Of a stretch of DNA of 64,000 bases, positions 43,870 through 53,261 are shown piece by piece. Position 1 is the stretch's first letter. Every line of letters begins with the position of its first letter. The notes beneath the pieces were generated by a model. It did no database searches. It saw only the letters and a list, made by a program, of their open reading frames with translations, and was not told where the DNA came from. Origin of the DNA: a bacterium (lineage in GTDB: Bacteria; Methylomirabilota; Methylomirabilia; Methylomirabilales; 2-02-FULL-66-22); contig JAKPQH010000069.1 of NCBI GenBank assembly GCA_029580855.1, positions 1 to 64,000 on the forward strand, given 5' to 3'. Both the position numbers and the translations under genes were made by a program.

Positions 43870-44766
43870 ATGGGAGACGTGTGGATTGCGTTTGGATTGA
43901 CGCTGTTCGCAGGAATGGCGACTGCGATTGGAAGCGTCATCGTCTTCACGGTGAAGAGACTGGACTACCGCTTCCTGTCGGTGACCACAGGATTCTCGGC
44001 CGGCGTGATGTTGTATGTATCCTTCGTGGAGATCTTCTTCAAGGGGATCGATGCGCTGGTGGAGCGCTTCGGCCAAACCGGAGCGCACTGGGTCAACGTG
44101 GGGTCGTTCTTTGGCGGAATGTTGCTGATCGGGTTGATCGACAATCTGATCCCCGCCGCGGAGAACCCGCACGAACCCCACTCGGAAGCGGAAACGTCGC
44201 CCTTGCAGGACCCCTCGGCGCCCATGCCGGATTTTACAGTCGTGTCAGCGTCAGCGCGGGAAGCTTCGGACACACACGATCACGGTGCTCATCGTAAGCT
44301 CCTGCGCATGGGGCTGTTCACCGCATTGGCCATCGGCATTCACAATTTCCCGGAAGGGTTGACGACCTTCCTCGCGGCGCTCCAGGATCCCGGCCTGGGC
44401 CTGGCCATCGCCATCGCCGTGGCGCTGCACAATATTCCAGAGGGAATCAGCGTCGCCGTCCCCGTCTTCTACGCCACCGGCAGCCGCAAGAAGGCCTTCC
44501 TCTATTCGGCGCTCAGCGGGCTGGCGGAACCGATCGGAGCGATCATCGCCTATGTGGCGATCCGCTTCTTCCTCGGCGGCGGCGCCGGGGTGATTCCTCC
44601 GGAAATCATGGGGGTCCTTTTTGGCGGCGTGGCCGGCATCATGGTGTATATCAGTCTGGACGAGCTGCTCCCGACAAGCCGCGCCTACGGCAGAGGGCAC
44701 GATAGTCTCTTTGGACTGGTCGCGGGCATGCTGGTGATGGCCCTCAGCCTGTTGCTGATGAAGTAG
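43870..44766 (+). CDS. ZIP-family zinc/divalent metal importer (ZupT-like)
   Basis: 298 residues, eight predicted membrane segments. The metal path is [10 protein letters not shown] and [13 protein letters not shown] in TM4 and TM5, both complete. Between TM3 and TM4 is a long His- and acid-rich loop ([23 protein letters not shown]) that could bind metal in the cytoplasm. ZupT-type transporters import zinc and other divalent ions. It lies 6 kb from a zinc exporter-type ATPase but in a different transcription unit. Confidence 0.92.
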   Translation: MGDVWIAFGLTLFAGMATAIGSVIVFTVKRLDYRFLSVTTGFSAGVMLYVSFVEIFFKGIDALVERFGQTGAHWVNVGSFFGGMLLIGLIDNLIPAAENPHEPHSEAETSPLQDPSAPMPDFTVVSASAREASDTHDHGAHRKLLRMGLFTALAIGIHNFPEGLTTFLAALQDPGLGLAIAIAVALHNIPEGISVAVPVFYATGSRKKAFLYSALSGLAEPIGAIIAYVAIRFFLGGGAGVIPPEIMGVLFGGVAGIMVYISLDELLPTSRAYGRGHDSLFGLVAGMLVMALSLLLMK

Positions 44767-45456
44767 CAGGACGTCTTGGTCGACAAACGGCCCTTGCGCC
44801 CAGGCGACGGCCCGGCTGCGGGGCCGTGACGTTCGGCGCGGGCACGCGGCACAGGCACAGCACGGGCCGCGATGAGTCGATGCTCCTGCCCCGTTCTGAA
44901 GGGGGGAGTGGAGCGGGCCCTGGAGTCCGACTCGGGCACCGCCACCCCAAGGAGTCGCGGGCGCAGGTGGCGGACGGACCTTCGGGACCGGCGGCGGCGA
45001 TTTCGGTCGTTTCGGCCGACTCGCCACGGTCCGTTCCGCGGGCCGCCGCGCCGGCCCGCAGAGCCGGGCGACCGGCGGATCGCGGGCGAAGCCCCGGAGC
45101 TGCGCCACCCGGCGGCCCCGACGACGAACAGTAGGATGAGGAGGAACACCACGCGCCCGGCCCCGTAGTCGCCGAAAGCTCTTGGCGGAGGCGCCGGTGC
45201 AAGTCGAGGAGCCGACAATCCCGGGGCAACCACCCCCGCCCTTCCTCCGATGCGAGGTCCTGCGGCACGAACTCGGTCCGGGCATCGCCTTTGACCGACC
45301 GACAGAGGCTTGCTATTCTCAAGCGCACGATTGGGGCCTCCGGTGTCGAGAGAGTTGCCCGGCGGCGCTCTCCATCCAATCCATGCGGGCGGCCCTGGTG
45401 TTCCGGTCTGGGCATGGCTCGAGTCGGGTGTTATTTTCGGCTCAGGATCGGCTGTG
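44767..45456. other. 690-base intergenic region, one promoter seen
   Basis: No gene with a ribosome site and family motif. A minus-strand frame near 45160-45090 would encode a hydrophobic VVFLLILLFVVGAAGW peptide, but without convincing start or length. A sigma-70-like promoter is at 45291-45319. Confidence 0.4.
45291..45319 (+). promoter_or_regulatory. Probable promoter of the small membrane protein gene
   Basis: TTGACC (45291-45296), 17 bases, TATTCT (45314-45319). A leader of about 130 bases to the ATG at 45457 would result. Confidence 0.45.
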
Positions 45457-45912
45457 ATGCGGGGTAGTCCGTCGGGTTCCAAGATCTTACGTGCAGGGGC
45501 GGCGATCTTCGGCGCCGTGTGCGCCGGCATGGGCCTCGTCGTACTGGCAAGCGTCTCCGGCTGCCTGCCGACTCCGAAATCGTTCACGTTCCCAAAGCAG
45601 GTCATGGCAATTCTTGGAGCGGGTGTGTTTGTCTCTGCCGGGCTCGGCATGCTGCTGTTCGGTCTTGGTGCCAAGGCTGCGGCCGCCCGGCTGGGGGTCA
45701 TCGCGCTTCTCGTATTCGTGGTTACATTCAACTGGATTGCCTTCGGCCCGGGCGAGCGCAATTTCACGCGCAAGATCGGCTCCCGCTTCACCCAGACCAG
45801 GACCTTCCAAGCGTCAGAGATTGAAGGGAGAGCCGTCTTTGGAATCGTGGCGGGGGTGATGGATCTTTTGGTCATCTACGGCCTGATCAAAGCGAAGCGA
45901 CACAAAATCTGA
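45457..45912 (+). CDS. Small membrane protein, unknown function
   Basis: 151 residues from ATG 45457 (an earlier in-frame start at 45310 is possible). Three hydrophobic segments: about residues 11-33 (ILRAGAAIFGAVCAGMGLVVLA), 47-92 (two adjacent helices, VMAILGAGVFVSAGLGMLLFGLG and LGVIALLVFVVTFNWIAFG) and a last one near the C-terminus (VFGIVAGVMDLLVIYGLI). A VLASVSGC near residue 36 is not a lipobox in context. No family recognised. Confidence 0.55.
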   Translation: MRGSPSGSKILRAGAAIFGAVCAGMGLVVLASVSGCLPTPKSFTFPKQVMAILGAGVFVSAGLGMLLFGLGAKAAAARLGVIALLVFVVTFNWIAFGPGERNFTRKIGSRFTQTRTFQASEIEGRAVFGIVAGVMDLLVIYGLIKAKRHKI

Positions 45913-46113
45913 CAATGCGTCCAGGTTCCCCGCCGCCTACGCCCCGCCGAAAAGCCCTTCCCTCCCCCTCAGGGTTCCGATACAATGGCCACAGTCTCTC
46001 GGCGGCGGTCTAGTCCAACCCGGCGCTCGCGGCAGGTCTGGCGCTCTCCTCGGTCCTCGCTCGCGCCTGTCGCCCGCCGGATAAGAATTCATTCGTCAGA
46101 CGGCTTCGAGCGT

Positions 46114-46437
46114 ATGCACTGGATATATCTGATCTTGGCGATACTGTTCGAGGTGGCAGGGACAACCTGCATGAAGCTGTCGGCCGGATTTTCGCGGTTG
46201 GTGCCCTCGGTTCTGATGGGGGTCTTCTATGTTGTGTGCTTCGGGTTCCTGACGTTGACCCTCAAGAAGGTCGATGTGGGAGTCGCCTACGCGCTTTGGA
46301 GCGGCACGGGCACGGCGCTGATCGCGGCCATCGGAATTTTATGGTTTCGGGAGCCGATGACGTTGCTGAAGGTCTGCGGGTTGTTGGCCATCATAGGCGG
46401 CGTCGTCGCCCTGAATGTATCGGGTGGGACCCACTGA
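46114..46437 (+). CDS. Small multidrug resistance (SMR) family exporter
   Basis: 107 residues, four membrane helices, the standard SMR size. The essential membrane Glu is E13 in LAILFEVAGTTCMKLS. GVAYALWSGTGTALIAAIGILWFREPMTLLK is the conserved TM3/loop region. Members work as antiparallel dimers and export cationic compounds or guanidinium with protons. The sequence keeps WSGTGT rather than the WAGIG of EmrE; which subtype is not certain. A single gene without a partner. Confidence 0.9.
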   Translation: MHWIYLILAILFEVAGTTCMKLSAGFSRLVPSVLMGVFYVVCFGFLTLTLKKVDVGVAYALWSGTGTALIAAIGILWFREPMTLLKVCGLLAIIGGVVALNVSGGTH

Positions 46438-46641
46438 GGTGACGCTGTCCCACCACATCGCCGAGCGAACGCGGGCGGGGGACGTCAGTTCGTTCGACCG
46501 CGCTGAACGCGCTCGACGGACGGCGAGCGACCGACGACAATCGGCCCGCACGGTCGCGCGGATCGAGTAGCGCCGGCGGCGCCGGAGGGTCCGGCGCGCC
46601 ACCCGGTTCCCGGAAGGGAGCGGGATGACCGGGCGCTATGC

Positions 46642-47308
46642 ATGCGCACGCGTCGTGAGATCCTCCGCCGGAAGCGGACGGTGGCCCGCAGCCAGCGCGA
46701 GGTGGCGGCGAGCCTGCAGGTCGGTGTCGGAGTGGTGACCAGCGTCCTCCGCCGGGCCATCCACGCCGGCCCGACCTGGGCCCGGGTCCGCGGACTCGCC
46801 GACGACATCCTGGAAGCCCGCCTCTACGGGAGGGCCAGTCCGGGTGGCCGCCGCCCCCCCCGGCCGGATTGCGCCTGGATCCACACCGAGCGCACGCGGC
46901 CCAGGGCGACGCTGGAGTTGTTCCACCTGGAATACCTCGAACGGCATCCCGACCGCTACCGCTACATGCGGCTCTGTGACCCCTACCGTCAGTGGCTCGC
47001 CCGGCACCGCCTCGCGACGCGCCAGGAGCACCGGGCCGGCGAGAAGGTCTTCGTCGATTACGCCGGGCAGAAGCCCTACCTCATCGATCCGACGACGGGG
47101 GAGCTCATCGCGGTCGAGCTCTTCGCCGGGGTCCTCGGCGCCAGCAACTATACGTACGCCCGGCTCCTCGCGCAACTGGCGCGGATGGGTGTCCTGTCGC
47201 TCGACGACGTCGCTTTCCAGCCGCTCCTGCAACCGGCTGCTGCACAACAGCCACCGACTCGTGCGAAAAGAACCCTCACGCCGAAAGGAGGAGACACTTG
47301 AAGACTGA
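46642..47308 (+). mobile_element. IS21-type element with internal deletion (istA head joined to istB tail)
   Basis: From ATG 46642 a frame gives about 190 residues of IstA: VARSQREVAASLQVGVGVVTSVLRRA (HTH), WIHTERTRPRATLELFHLEYLERHPD and EHRAGEKVFVDYAGQKPYLIDPTTGE with the first catalytic Asp, ending about SNYTYARLL. In another frame the sequence then reads CNRLLHNSHRLVRKEPSRRKE to a stop at 47308, the typical last residues of IstB (LLHNAHRI...). So the C-terminal half of IstA and most of IstB are deleted between about 47170 and 47230. It cannot transpose. Terminal repeats not identified. Confidence 0.7.
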
Positions 47309-47451
47309 CGACGCGGGCGTCGCTACGCTCTATTCAGGATGGCCGATCGGCGCCTTCACGATGGTGCGATCTGCGTCTTTCCCGATGGGCGGCACCTGTA
47401 TTGTTGTCAAAGGCAGGTTATCATAACGGCGATCTTTTACAAGGAAACATC
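47309..47451. other. Spacer between the IS21 remnant and the MFS fragment
   Basis: A more AT-rich stretch with AAGGAAAC before the MFS start. It marks the left edge of the low-GC island. No promoter could be fixed. Confidence 0.3.
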
Positions 47452-47784
47452 ATGGCGAACTCGGGGCAGAGAATATTCTATGGCTGGGTAATCGTATCGT
47501 CTTTCCTGGTTATCAGCACTATGGTTTACGGGTTAACCCAATCTTTCGGAGTGTTCTTTAAGCTGCTAGGAGCCAATTTCGGCCTGACCCGGGCGGAAAC
47601 ATCAGCCATAGTCTCGACTCAAAGCATCTTCGGTACTCTTGTTGCGTTTGCCGCCGGCTGGGCGCTGGACAAGTTCGGGCCACGGATGATTGTCTTGATT
47701 ATAGGGGCAAGTCTCGGTCTTGCCCTGGTGCTAACCAGTCAGACTACTGCTCCCTGGCAATTATTTATGCCGCATCCGGATCGA
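47452..47784 (+). pseudogene. MFS transporter gene (oxalate/formate-antiporter-like) cut by an insertion sequence
   Basis: From ATG 47452, behind AAGGAA: RIFYGWVIVSSFLVISTMVYGLTQSFGVFFKLLGANFGLTRAETSAIVSTQSIFGTLVAFAAGWALDKFGPRMIVLIIGASLG, the first three membrane segments and motif A (GWALDKFGPR) of an MFS protein of the OxlT-like group. The sequence fits up to about 'APWQLF', then runs into the ISL3 end. The remaining two thirds of the gene are not found on the far side of the element. Confidence 0.75.
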
Positions 47785-49169
47785 GTGTGGGTAGCCCCCA
47801 GATGTAGGGGGTGAGCAAGGCGCGCGAGTAGCCACCCGAGCGCCGCGCGTGGTATCGTCCCGGCCACGAGAGGAGACCGGCCTATGGACGATACCGAACT
47901 GTACGCGAAGTTGTTGGGGATCGCCGCCCCGTGGCAAGTAACCCGAGTGACGGTGAACGTGCCGGCGGAGCGCATTGACGTGTGGGTGGAGGAAGCGCCG
48001 GGGATCCAGTTCCCCTGCCCGACCTGCCGCACGCTGGCGGCGGTGTACGACCACACCCCGGCCCAGGTGTGGCGCCACCTGGACACCTGCCAGTGCCAGA
48101 CCTACGTCCATGCGCGGCTGCCCCGGACGACCTGTCCCCTGGACGGGGTGAAGCAGGTGCCGGCCCCGTGGGCGGAGGCGCGGTCGCAGTACACGCGGCT
48201 CTTCGAGAGCCGGGTGCTCGCGACCTGCCGGGAGTGCAACGTGAGCGGAGTCATGCGGCTGCTCGCGACCAGCTGGGACGCCACCTGGGGCGCGCTGACC
48301 CGGGCGGTGGCCCGCGGGCTGGCCCGGAAGCCGCGCCGCGTGCCCACCCGGCTGGGGATCGACGAGAAGGCCATCCGCAAGGGCCACCACTACGAGACGG
48401 TCGTGGTGGACCTGGACACCGGCACCGTGGAAGCCGTCCTCGATGACCGGACGCAGGCGAGCCTGGAGGCCTACTACCGGCAATTTACTGAGGAGGAGTT
48501 GGCGACCATCGAAGCCATCGCCATGGACATGTGGGAGCCCTACATCCTGGCGACCCACGCCTGTGTCCCCGGGGCGGCCACCAAGATCGTCTTCGACAAG
48601 TACCACGCGGTGCGTGCCGTGACGGCGGCGGTCGACGAGGTCCGTCGCCACGAGCACAGGGTCCTGCAAGCGCAGAAGGACGACCGGCTCACGGGGACGA
48701 AGTACCTGTGGCTCTGGAACGCGGAGCGGGTCCCCGAGTGGCGCCGGGCCGAGTTCGACGCCCTGAAGGCGGCCGAGCTCAAAACCAGCCGCGCCTGGGC
48801 CATCAAGGAGGCGCTCCGGGGCTTCTGGGACTACGTGTACCCCAAGTGCGCGGCGAAGTACTTCAGCGCCTGGTACTTCTGGGCCACGCACTCGCGCTTG
48901 GAGCCCATGATTAAAGCCGCCAAGACGCTCAAACGGCACCTGGCCAATCTCCTGACCTACGTGCGGCACGGCATCACCAATGCCACGAGCGAGGGGGTCA
49001 ACAGCAAGATCCAGACGGTCAAGCTCATGGCCTGCGGGTACCGGAACCGGGAGCACTACAAGACGGCGATCCTCTTCCATTGCGGCGGCCTGGACATGGA
49101 CCCCCGACCAGCGGCCGGGTGAGTGATCCGGTCCCTGTGGGACCCCCTACATCTGGGGGCTACCCACAC
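47785..49169 (+). mobile_element. Complete ISL3-family insertion sequence
   Basis: 1385 bp between perfect 28-bp terminal inverted repeats at 47785-47812 and 49142-49169 (each begins GTGTGGGTAGCCCCC read inward). Weaker matching continues 10-12 bases outward, so the true ends may be at CCGG. One intact transposase gene. The flanking bases do not form the 8-bp duplication expected for this family, and the gene on the left is not continued on the right, so the element has probably mediated a deletion or recombined with another copy. Confidence 0.85.
47884..49122 (+). CDS. ISL3-family transposase
   Basis: 412 residues, full length. The N-terminal zinc-finger region (FPCPTCRTLAAVYDH ... TCPLDG) is followed by a helix-turn-helix part. 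The ISL3 signature comes next: RLGIDEKAIRKGHHYETVVVDLDTG (first Asp), AIAMDMWEPYILATHACVP (second Asp), IVFDKYHAVRAVTAAVDEVRR, and the last Glu in THSRLEPMIKAAKTL ... NATSEGVNSKIQTVKLMACGYRNREHY. All DDE residues appear intact, so the element may still be active. Confidence 0.95.
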   Translation: MDDTELYAKLLGIAAPWQVTRVTVNVPAERIDVWVEEAPGIQFPCPTCRTLAAVYDHTPAQVWRHLDTCQCQTYVHARLPRTTCPLDGVKQVPAPWAEARSQYTRLFESRVLATCRECNVSGVMRLLATSWDATWGALTRAVARGLARKPRRVPTRLGIDEKAIRKGHHYETVVVDLDTGTVEAVLDDRTQASLEAYYRQFTEEELATIEAIAMDMWEPYILATHACVPGAATKIVFDKYHAVRAVTAAVDEVRRHEHRVLQAQKDDRLTGTKYLWLWNAERVPEWRRAEFDALKAAELKTSRAWAIKEALRGFWDYVYPKCAAKYFSAWYFWATHSRLEPMIKAAKTLKRHLANLLTYVRHGITNATSEGVNSKIQTVKLMACGYRNREHYKTAILFHCGGLDMDPRPAAG

Positions 49170-49185
49170 GGAACCCGGAAGGACC

Positions 49186-50523
49186 CTATTTTATTTCCGA
49201 TTTGCAGAATCGAACCTTCCCAGACTTCTCCGGAAGTATGTCGTCAACCCAGTCGATTTGGAACAAGAGTTCCGTTTGAAGAAAACGACATATGCTCTCT
49301 TTCAGTTTATCCAGATCCTCGTTGCGGAATCTCTCCCCCTTGACAATTTTCAAATTGAAGAAGTTATAATCCTTTTGGATAATTTGCATTTTCTTGATCC
49401 CATCATGCTCCTTGATGACGCGACTCGTAAGTGCGACCCCGGGGATGAGTGTCCCATCCCGCTTCTTGAAAGTATCTACGAGCCGTCCACTCACTTCGAG
49501 TAATAAAGGCAGCCCAGACCCACAAGGGCATGGGCGCGTTGTCAGGACGCCGGTGTCTCTGATTCGATAACGAATGAGTGGCATCGCTTTGTTCCAGAGA
49601 TCAGTGAGAACGATTTCGCCCACTTGGTCAAACACTGGGACTCCGTTCCGCAGGACTTCTAGAAAAACTCCAAAGGCGTTTACATGGAGCCCGCAGTGTT
49701 CTTGGCACTCAGTTGCGAGATGCCCCAATTCTCGCGTCCCATACCAGTTGAATATTTTGCTGTTGAATACCTTTTCAATTTTCTCTCTTTGGTAATCGTA
49801 GAGGTATTCGGCTGCAACGTTGATATGCGAAATGGGAAGCTCCAGATTTGCCCTCTCCAAGAAACAGGAAAAGTAGTAAAGTGGCGTAGGATACGCTTGC
49901 AAAACCTTGGGTCGGAAGTCTCGTAGTCTTACATAGTAAGCGCGGAAAATCTCGTCATTTAACATGTCTGTTGGTAAGAAAATACCGGGGCCTAGAGCCC
50001 AACGCCTAATTCTGCTTCGAAGCGTATCGCTTCCCGCATAATCCTGCTTAGCTCCCCAAAGGAAGGCAACGCGATCCCCGACGTTAAAACCGAACCAACG
50101 GCTAAAAAAAACGGTTGCCGCTCGCCTCCTTGCGACGCAATCTCGATCCAAGAAAATGCGAATGGGCGAATCCGTAGTTCCTCCGGTTGCCGAGACTATT
50201 AGCGTTTTTTTATCAATTTGGGGATCAAGCAACTCCTCGGAGTACCTTCTGATGTCCTCTCGCTCTAAGAGCGGAATCGTGCGGAAATGTTCCAGGCTCT
50301 CCAGTGTGAAAGCAGCAGATAGTGCTCCTGCGCGCCTGCTTCGGTAAAACGGGTTTGTTGTATACGCGTATTCAACAATCCGTTTCAACTGTTGCCATTG
50401 AAATGCTCTGATGTCCTCGGGGTTACTCTTTGACAGATTCTCCACGTGTTTCACGTAGGATAGTCGCGTGTCGCCACGTTGGAAGTCCGCCAAGACATTT
50501 GCAAGGTACCTTAGCTGGTTCAT
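49186..50523 (-). CDS. PaaK/CapK-like adenylate-forming enzyme of the polysaccharide locus
   Basis: 445 residues; the stop is 17 bases from the ISL3 end, so the gene appears just complete. LIVSATGGTTDSPIRIFLDRD is the nucleotide-binding loop, FNWYGTRELGHLATEC the second motif, and GEIVLTDLWNKAMPLIRYRIRDTGVLT with the conserved Asp the third. CapK-like proteins resemble phenylacetate-CoA ligase and are often found in capsule or EPS clusters, where they probably activate an acyl group for transfer to sugar. The gene is AT-richer than the flanks. It is the last gene of the minus-strand locus. Confidence 0.85.
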   Translation of the reverse strand: MNQLRYLANVLADFQRGDTRLSYVKHVENLSKSNPEDIRAFQWQQLKRIVEYAYTTNPFYRSRRAGALSAAFTLESLEHFRTIPLLEREDIRRYSEELLDPQIDKKTLIVSATGGTTDSPIRIFLDRDCVARRRAATVFFSRWFGFNVGDRVAFLWGAKQDYAGSDTLRSRIRRWALGPGIFLPTDMLNDEIFRAYYVRLRDFRPKVLQAYPTPLYYFSCFLERANLELPISHINVAAEYLYDYQREKIEKVFNSKIFNWYGTRELGHLATECQEHCGLHVNAFGVFLEVLRNGVPVFDQVGEIVLTDLWNKAMPLIRYRIRDTGVLTTRPCPCGSGLPLLLEVSGRLVDTFKKRDGTLIPGVALTSRVIKEHDGIKKMQIIQKDYNFFNLKIVKGERFRNEDLDKLKESICRFLQTELLFQIDWVDDILPEKSGKVRFCKSEIK

Positions 50524-50541
50524 AAATCACCGTGCCCCCTG

Positions 50542-50847
50542 TCATATCTGCGCGTTAGCCTGAGGATAGGACCCATTCCTTGTGTGCTGCTGGAAGCAGT
50601 TAGGCCCGGATGGAAAAGTCTTCATGGCGGCGTTGCCCATAGCGTACCTGCGCAAATCGCTAATGCCATTGATCGCGTGTATGTCGATGAAACCAACGAC
50701 GGTATTGTCGTCCGCTGCGTGCATGACCATGCTCGCGATGCCACCATCATCATCTTCTTTATTGTCAATTGGATTTTCGAACGACAAGGCACATAAATTC
50801 AAGGACTCCTCTACACGATGCTTCGTGACTTTGACCCCTCCCCACAA
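50542..50847 (-). CDS. Doubtful small open frame in the polysaccharide locus
   Basis: 101 codons, overlapping the deacetylase stop by 37 bases. The middle reads EDDDGGIASMVMHAADDNTVVGFIDIHAINGISDLRR, protein-like but not recognised. No Shine-Dalgarno site is obvious. An equally long frame exists on the other strand. Could be a remnant of a gene lost from this island. Confidence 0.2.
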   Translation of the reverse strand: MWGGVKVTKHRVEESLNLCALSFENPIDNKEDDDGGIASMVMHAADDNTVVGFIDIHAINGISDLRRYAMGNAAMKTFPSGPNCFQQHTRNGSYPQANAQI

Positions 50848-51926
50848 CCCGAAGCGTGACCACGACGAAACAGAACGTCAAATTCACCGCTGAGCTCACA
50901 GGCAAAGACGGCACGTGAAAAACGTCCAAAGGTCCCCGCGCCCGTATCCTCTGTGATCATCTTTCTTTGCAAGGCAAAGAGATCAGAATTCTGCGGATCG
51001 CCCTCGTAAAGAACCACGGCAGATGAAAAACCACATCGCTTCACGCACTCAAGCGCGGTAGAGTTGATTTCGTTCTTGCTGCCATACGGGTAAGCAAAAG
51101 ACGTGACTATCTCCCCGAGGTGTTCCTCGATAACCCGCTTGGATTCGCAGATCTCGTCCTGGATCTCCGCCGCGCTCAAGCGAGAGAGAACCGGATGTGT
51201 GACCGTGTGGGCGCCGAACACGATGCCCGATCGTCGCATGGAGCGAATCAAGTCCCAACTCAGCATTCTGTCGCGGAACAGTGCATCCGTGCGGGAATAC
51301 CCGAGCTGAGAGAGAATGTGGTCGAGTAGAGCGCGCCGCTCCGTTGAGGAAAGTCGCCTCGCGTGCCGATCTACTTCTGCGATGGCCACCTCTTTGCCAT
51401 AAGCGCTATCCAGGCTATATGCACGCAAGCCGTGGCGAGAAAGGTCGAGCGTCTTCATCCCTGTGTGATGGACGACCAGAATCAGCGCGTACACGAAAGT
51501 CGGAAAGTTTTCGTCAATCGGGTTGGTGGTCAAATAGATCGCGGCCGGAAGACACAGCTTGGACAAGATGGGTAATGCGAACTCGTAGTTGTCCCGGTAA
51601 CCGTCGTCAAAGGTGAGCACCACTACATTATGTGTTAGGCGTCGGCCAGAACGGACAAGAGCTTCTACGTGCGACAGTGGAACGACCTCACAGTGGCGCG
51701 TAAGGAATCGCATTTGCGCTTCAAATGTTGTCGGCGAGACAAAAAGATTCAGCGAGAAAGGGCCGGGATTCACGCCGTGATATGCCAGGATAGTGATCTT
51801 TCCACCGTACATTTGTGTACGCGTAAACGTGAACAACCACCACATCCCCGAATAAAAGAGAATCAAACCAACGATGTGCTTGAGTACCCGCCGACATAGT
51901 TTGCGGAAGTCGAGTCGTGTAATCAT
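50811..51926 (-). CDS. NodB-type polysaccharide deacetylase
   Basis: 371 residues with an N-terminal membrane anchor (HIVGLILFYSGMWWLF). Then ITILAYHGVNPG, VVLTFDDGYRDNYEFALPIL (metal Asp-Asp), GIVFGAHTVTHPVLSRLS (the two metal His), and VTSFAYPYGSKNEI with the general-base region. It removes N-acetyl groups from sugar chains at the outer face of the membrane or in the periplasm. Second deacetylase of the locus and less like the DUF3473 type. Confidence 0.88.
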   Translation of the reverse strand: MITRLDFRKLCRRVLKHIVGLILFYSGMWWLFTFTRTQMYGGKITILAYHGVNPGPFSLNLFVSPTTFEAQMRFLTRHCEVVPLSHVEALVRSGRRLTHNVVVLTFDDGYRDNYEFALPILSKLCLPAAIYLTTNPIDENFPTFVYALILVVHHTGMKTLDLSRHGLRAYSLDSAYGKEVAIAEVDRHARRLSSTERRALLDHILSQLGYSRTDALFRDRMLSWDLIRSMRRSGIVFGAHTVTHPVLSRLSAAEIQDEICESKRVIEEHLGEIVTSFAYPYGSKNEINSTALECVKRCGFSSAVVLYEGDPQNSDLFALQRKMITEDTGAGTFGRFSRAVFACELSGEFDVLFRRGHASGCGEGSKSRSIV

Positions 51927-52032
51927 CTTCGTTCGTTTGTGTGGCCGGGTGAAACGCCACGCAATTGTGGCAAATACTTAGGTCCATCGGAGCGATCCCG
52001 GCCAGGATTCGCTGCAAGGTAAAACCGGATGA

Positions 52033-53181
52033 TTAACCTCTCGTGTGGTGTGTTAACGAGGATGGCGTTGAGCGCCAAAATTTCGGTAGAGCCTCGATAA
52101 CGCTTACACCTCGCTTGGCGTGTCGCTTGAGGGCAACGGCAGCACGCAGACTATGGCCGAGCGGCGTTGGGCTGAAAACCACGGTGGTGGCGCTGTCGGG
52201 TGTAATGTTGGCATACCGGTGCTTGTAGCCGTGGTCCCATGGAAAAAGGTGGAAGAGTTGAAGGCTCGGAGCGTGTGCCTGAAGATCCTGGATTATGTGG
52301 AACAATAGCAGGATAGAGGGCGAGAACTCCGCATATTCTTCGTCGAAGCCCGTTTTGGCGTAGTGAAAGGTGTCATGCTCGGTGTAGCCAAATACACCTG
52401 CGATGGGTTTGCCATCTATTTCGAGGAAATATAAATGCAAACACCCTTTGCGCGCGAGGATATCCAGAAGTCCGGAATAGTATGTACGAAAAGCAGGAGA
52501 GGTTCTCAGAATGGAGGAATTCGCATCACCTTTCCAGCCAGCGTCCTCAATGCGCAAGAAGGCATCCCAGTGAGGCAAAGCCTCTGCATCTCTGTAATGC
52601 CGGTACACCGCCCCGCAAGAACGCCCGAGCCTCTTTTTGTAATAATGGTAGTTCTTTCGAATATTGGACGACAGGTGCTCGAAATACTCCTCGAACGGCT
52701 TATCCAGAGTAATGCAGAATGTTCGGTCGAATGTTCGACGCCAATGACAACGGGTCGCATTCAAAAGAGATTCTGGAAATGGCCCCGGGGAAGAGGCGAA
52801 GGGATATGTAAATTCGTAAACCAGACCGTCCCAAAACCATCGATCTTGACGAAAAAACCGTATCAGGGTATCCAGCGCGCTTTCCTCATTGCCTTTTGAG
52901 AGAAGAGCGCCGCTGTGCGCGCAGTGAGCGTTCGTCAGACTATGGAGGATTCGTACTCCGAGCTTTCTTTTCCGAAGAAGTGGCAAAAATCCGACCGGTT
53001 CATCGTCCTTGTATACCCCATACAACCACAACTCACCTTCAGAGGAAAAGCATCGATCCCACAGCTCAAGAAATTCCCACGTCAGAAAAGGCGAGTCATT
53101 ACGGCTGTTCTCGTACACACGTGTCCAATCATCGCGAAGTGAGGAACTTTCAAAGCGGTGACGAGTGCATGACAAAGGCAT
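52033..53181 (-). CDS. FemAB/CelD-like GNAT acyltransferase of the EPS locus
   Basis: 382 residues with the double-GNAT architecture (Acetyltransf_6): WEFLELWDRCFSSEGELWLYGVYKDDEPVGFLPL in the first half, and the second half with LDILARKGCLHLYFLEIDGKPIAGVFGYTEHDTFHYAKTGFDEEYAEFSPSILLLFHIIQDL. Related proteins (CelD/BcsL, FemAB-like, PEP-CTERM-associated) transfer acyl or aminoacyl groups to polysaccharide or peptidoglycan precursors. Cytoplasmic. Located with glycosyltransferases, it likely decorates the polymer. Confidence 0.8.
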   Translation of the reverse strand: MPLSCTRHRFESSSLRDDWTRVYENSRNDSPFLTWEFLELWDRCFSSEGELWLYGVYKDDEPVGFLPLLRKRKLGVRILHSLTNAHCAHSGALLSKGNEESALDTLIRFFRQDRWFWDGLVYEFTYPFASSPGPFPESLLNATRCHWRRTFDRTFCITLDKPFEEYFEHLSSNIRKNYHYYKKRLGRSCGAVYRHYRDAEALPHWDAFLRIEDAGWKGDANSSILRTSPAFRTYYSGLLDILARKGCLHLYFLEIDGKPIAGVFGYTEHDTFHYAKTGFDEEYAEFSPSILLLFHIIQDLQAHAPSLQLFHLFPWDHGYKHRYANITPDSATTVVFSPTPLGHSLRAAVALKRHAKRGVSVIEALPKFWRSTPSSLTHHTRG

Positions 53182-53261
53182 TTACGTTCCTTTTGAGAAA
53201 AACGGACCTGGGCACGAGCGGACGCACCGCTGCGAGAGCACACGGGCACCCGTTAGGCGGT

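Noticed and set aside
45090..45190. Hydrophobic peptide VVFLLILLFVVGAAGW on the minus strand
   Set aside because: Only a GTG without a clear ribosome site, followed by Arg-rich low-complexity sequence; not enough to call a gene.
45930..46113. Guanidine riboswitch ahead of the SMR gene
   Set aside because: CAGGGTTCCG resembles one conserved block, but the remaining conserved blocks of the guanidine-I aptamer are absent.
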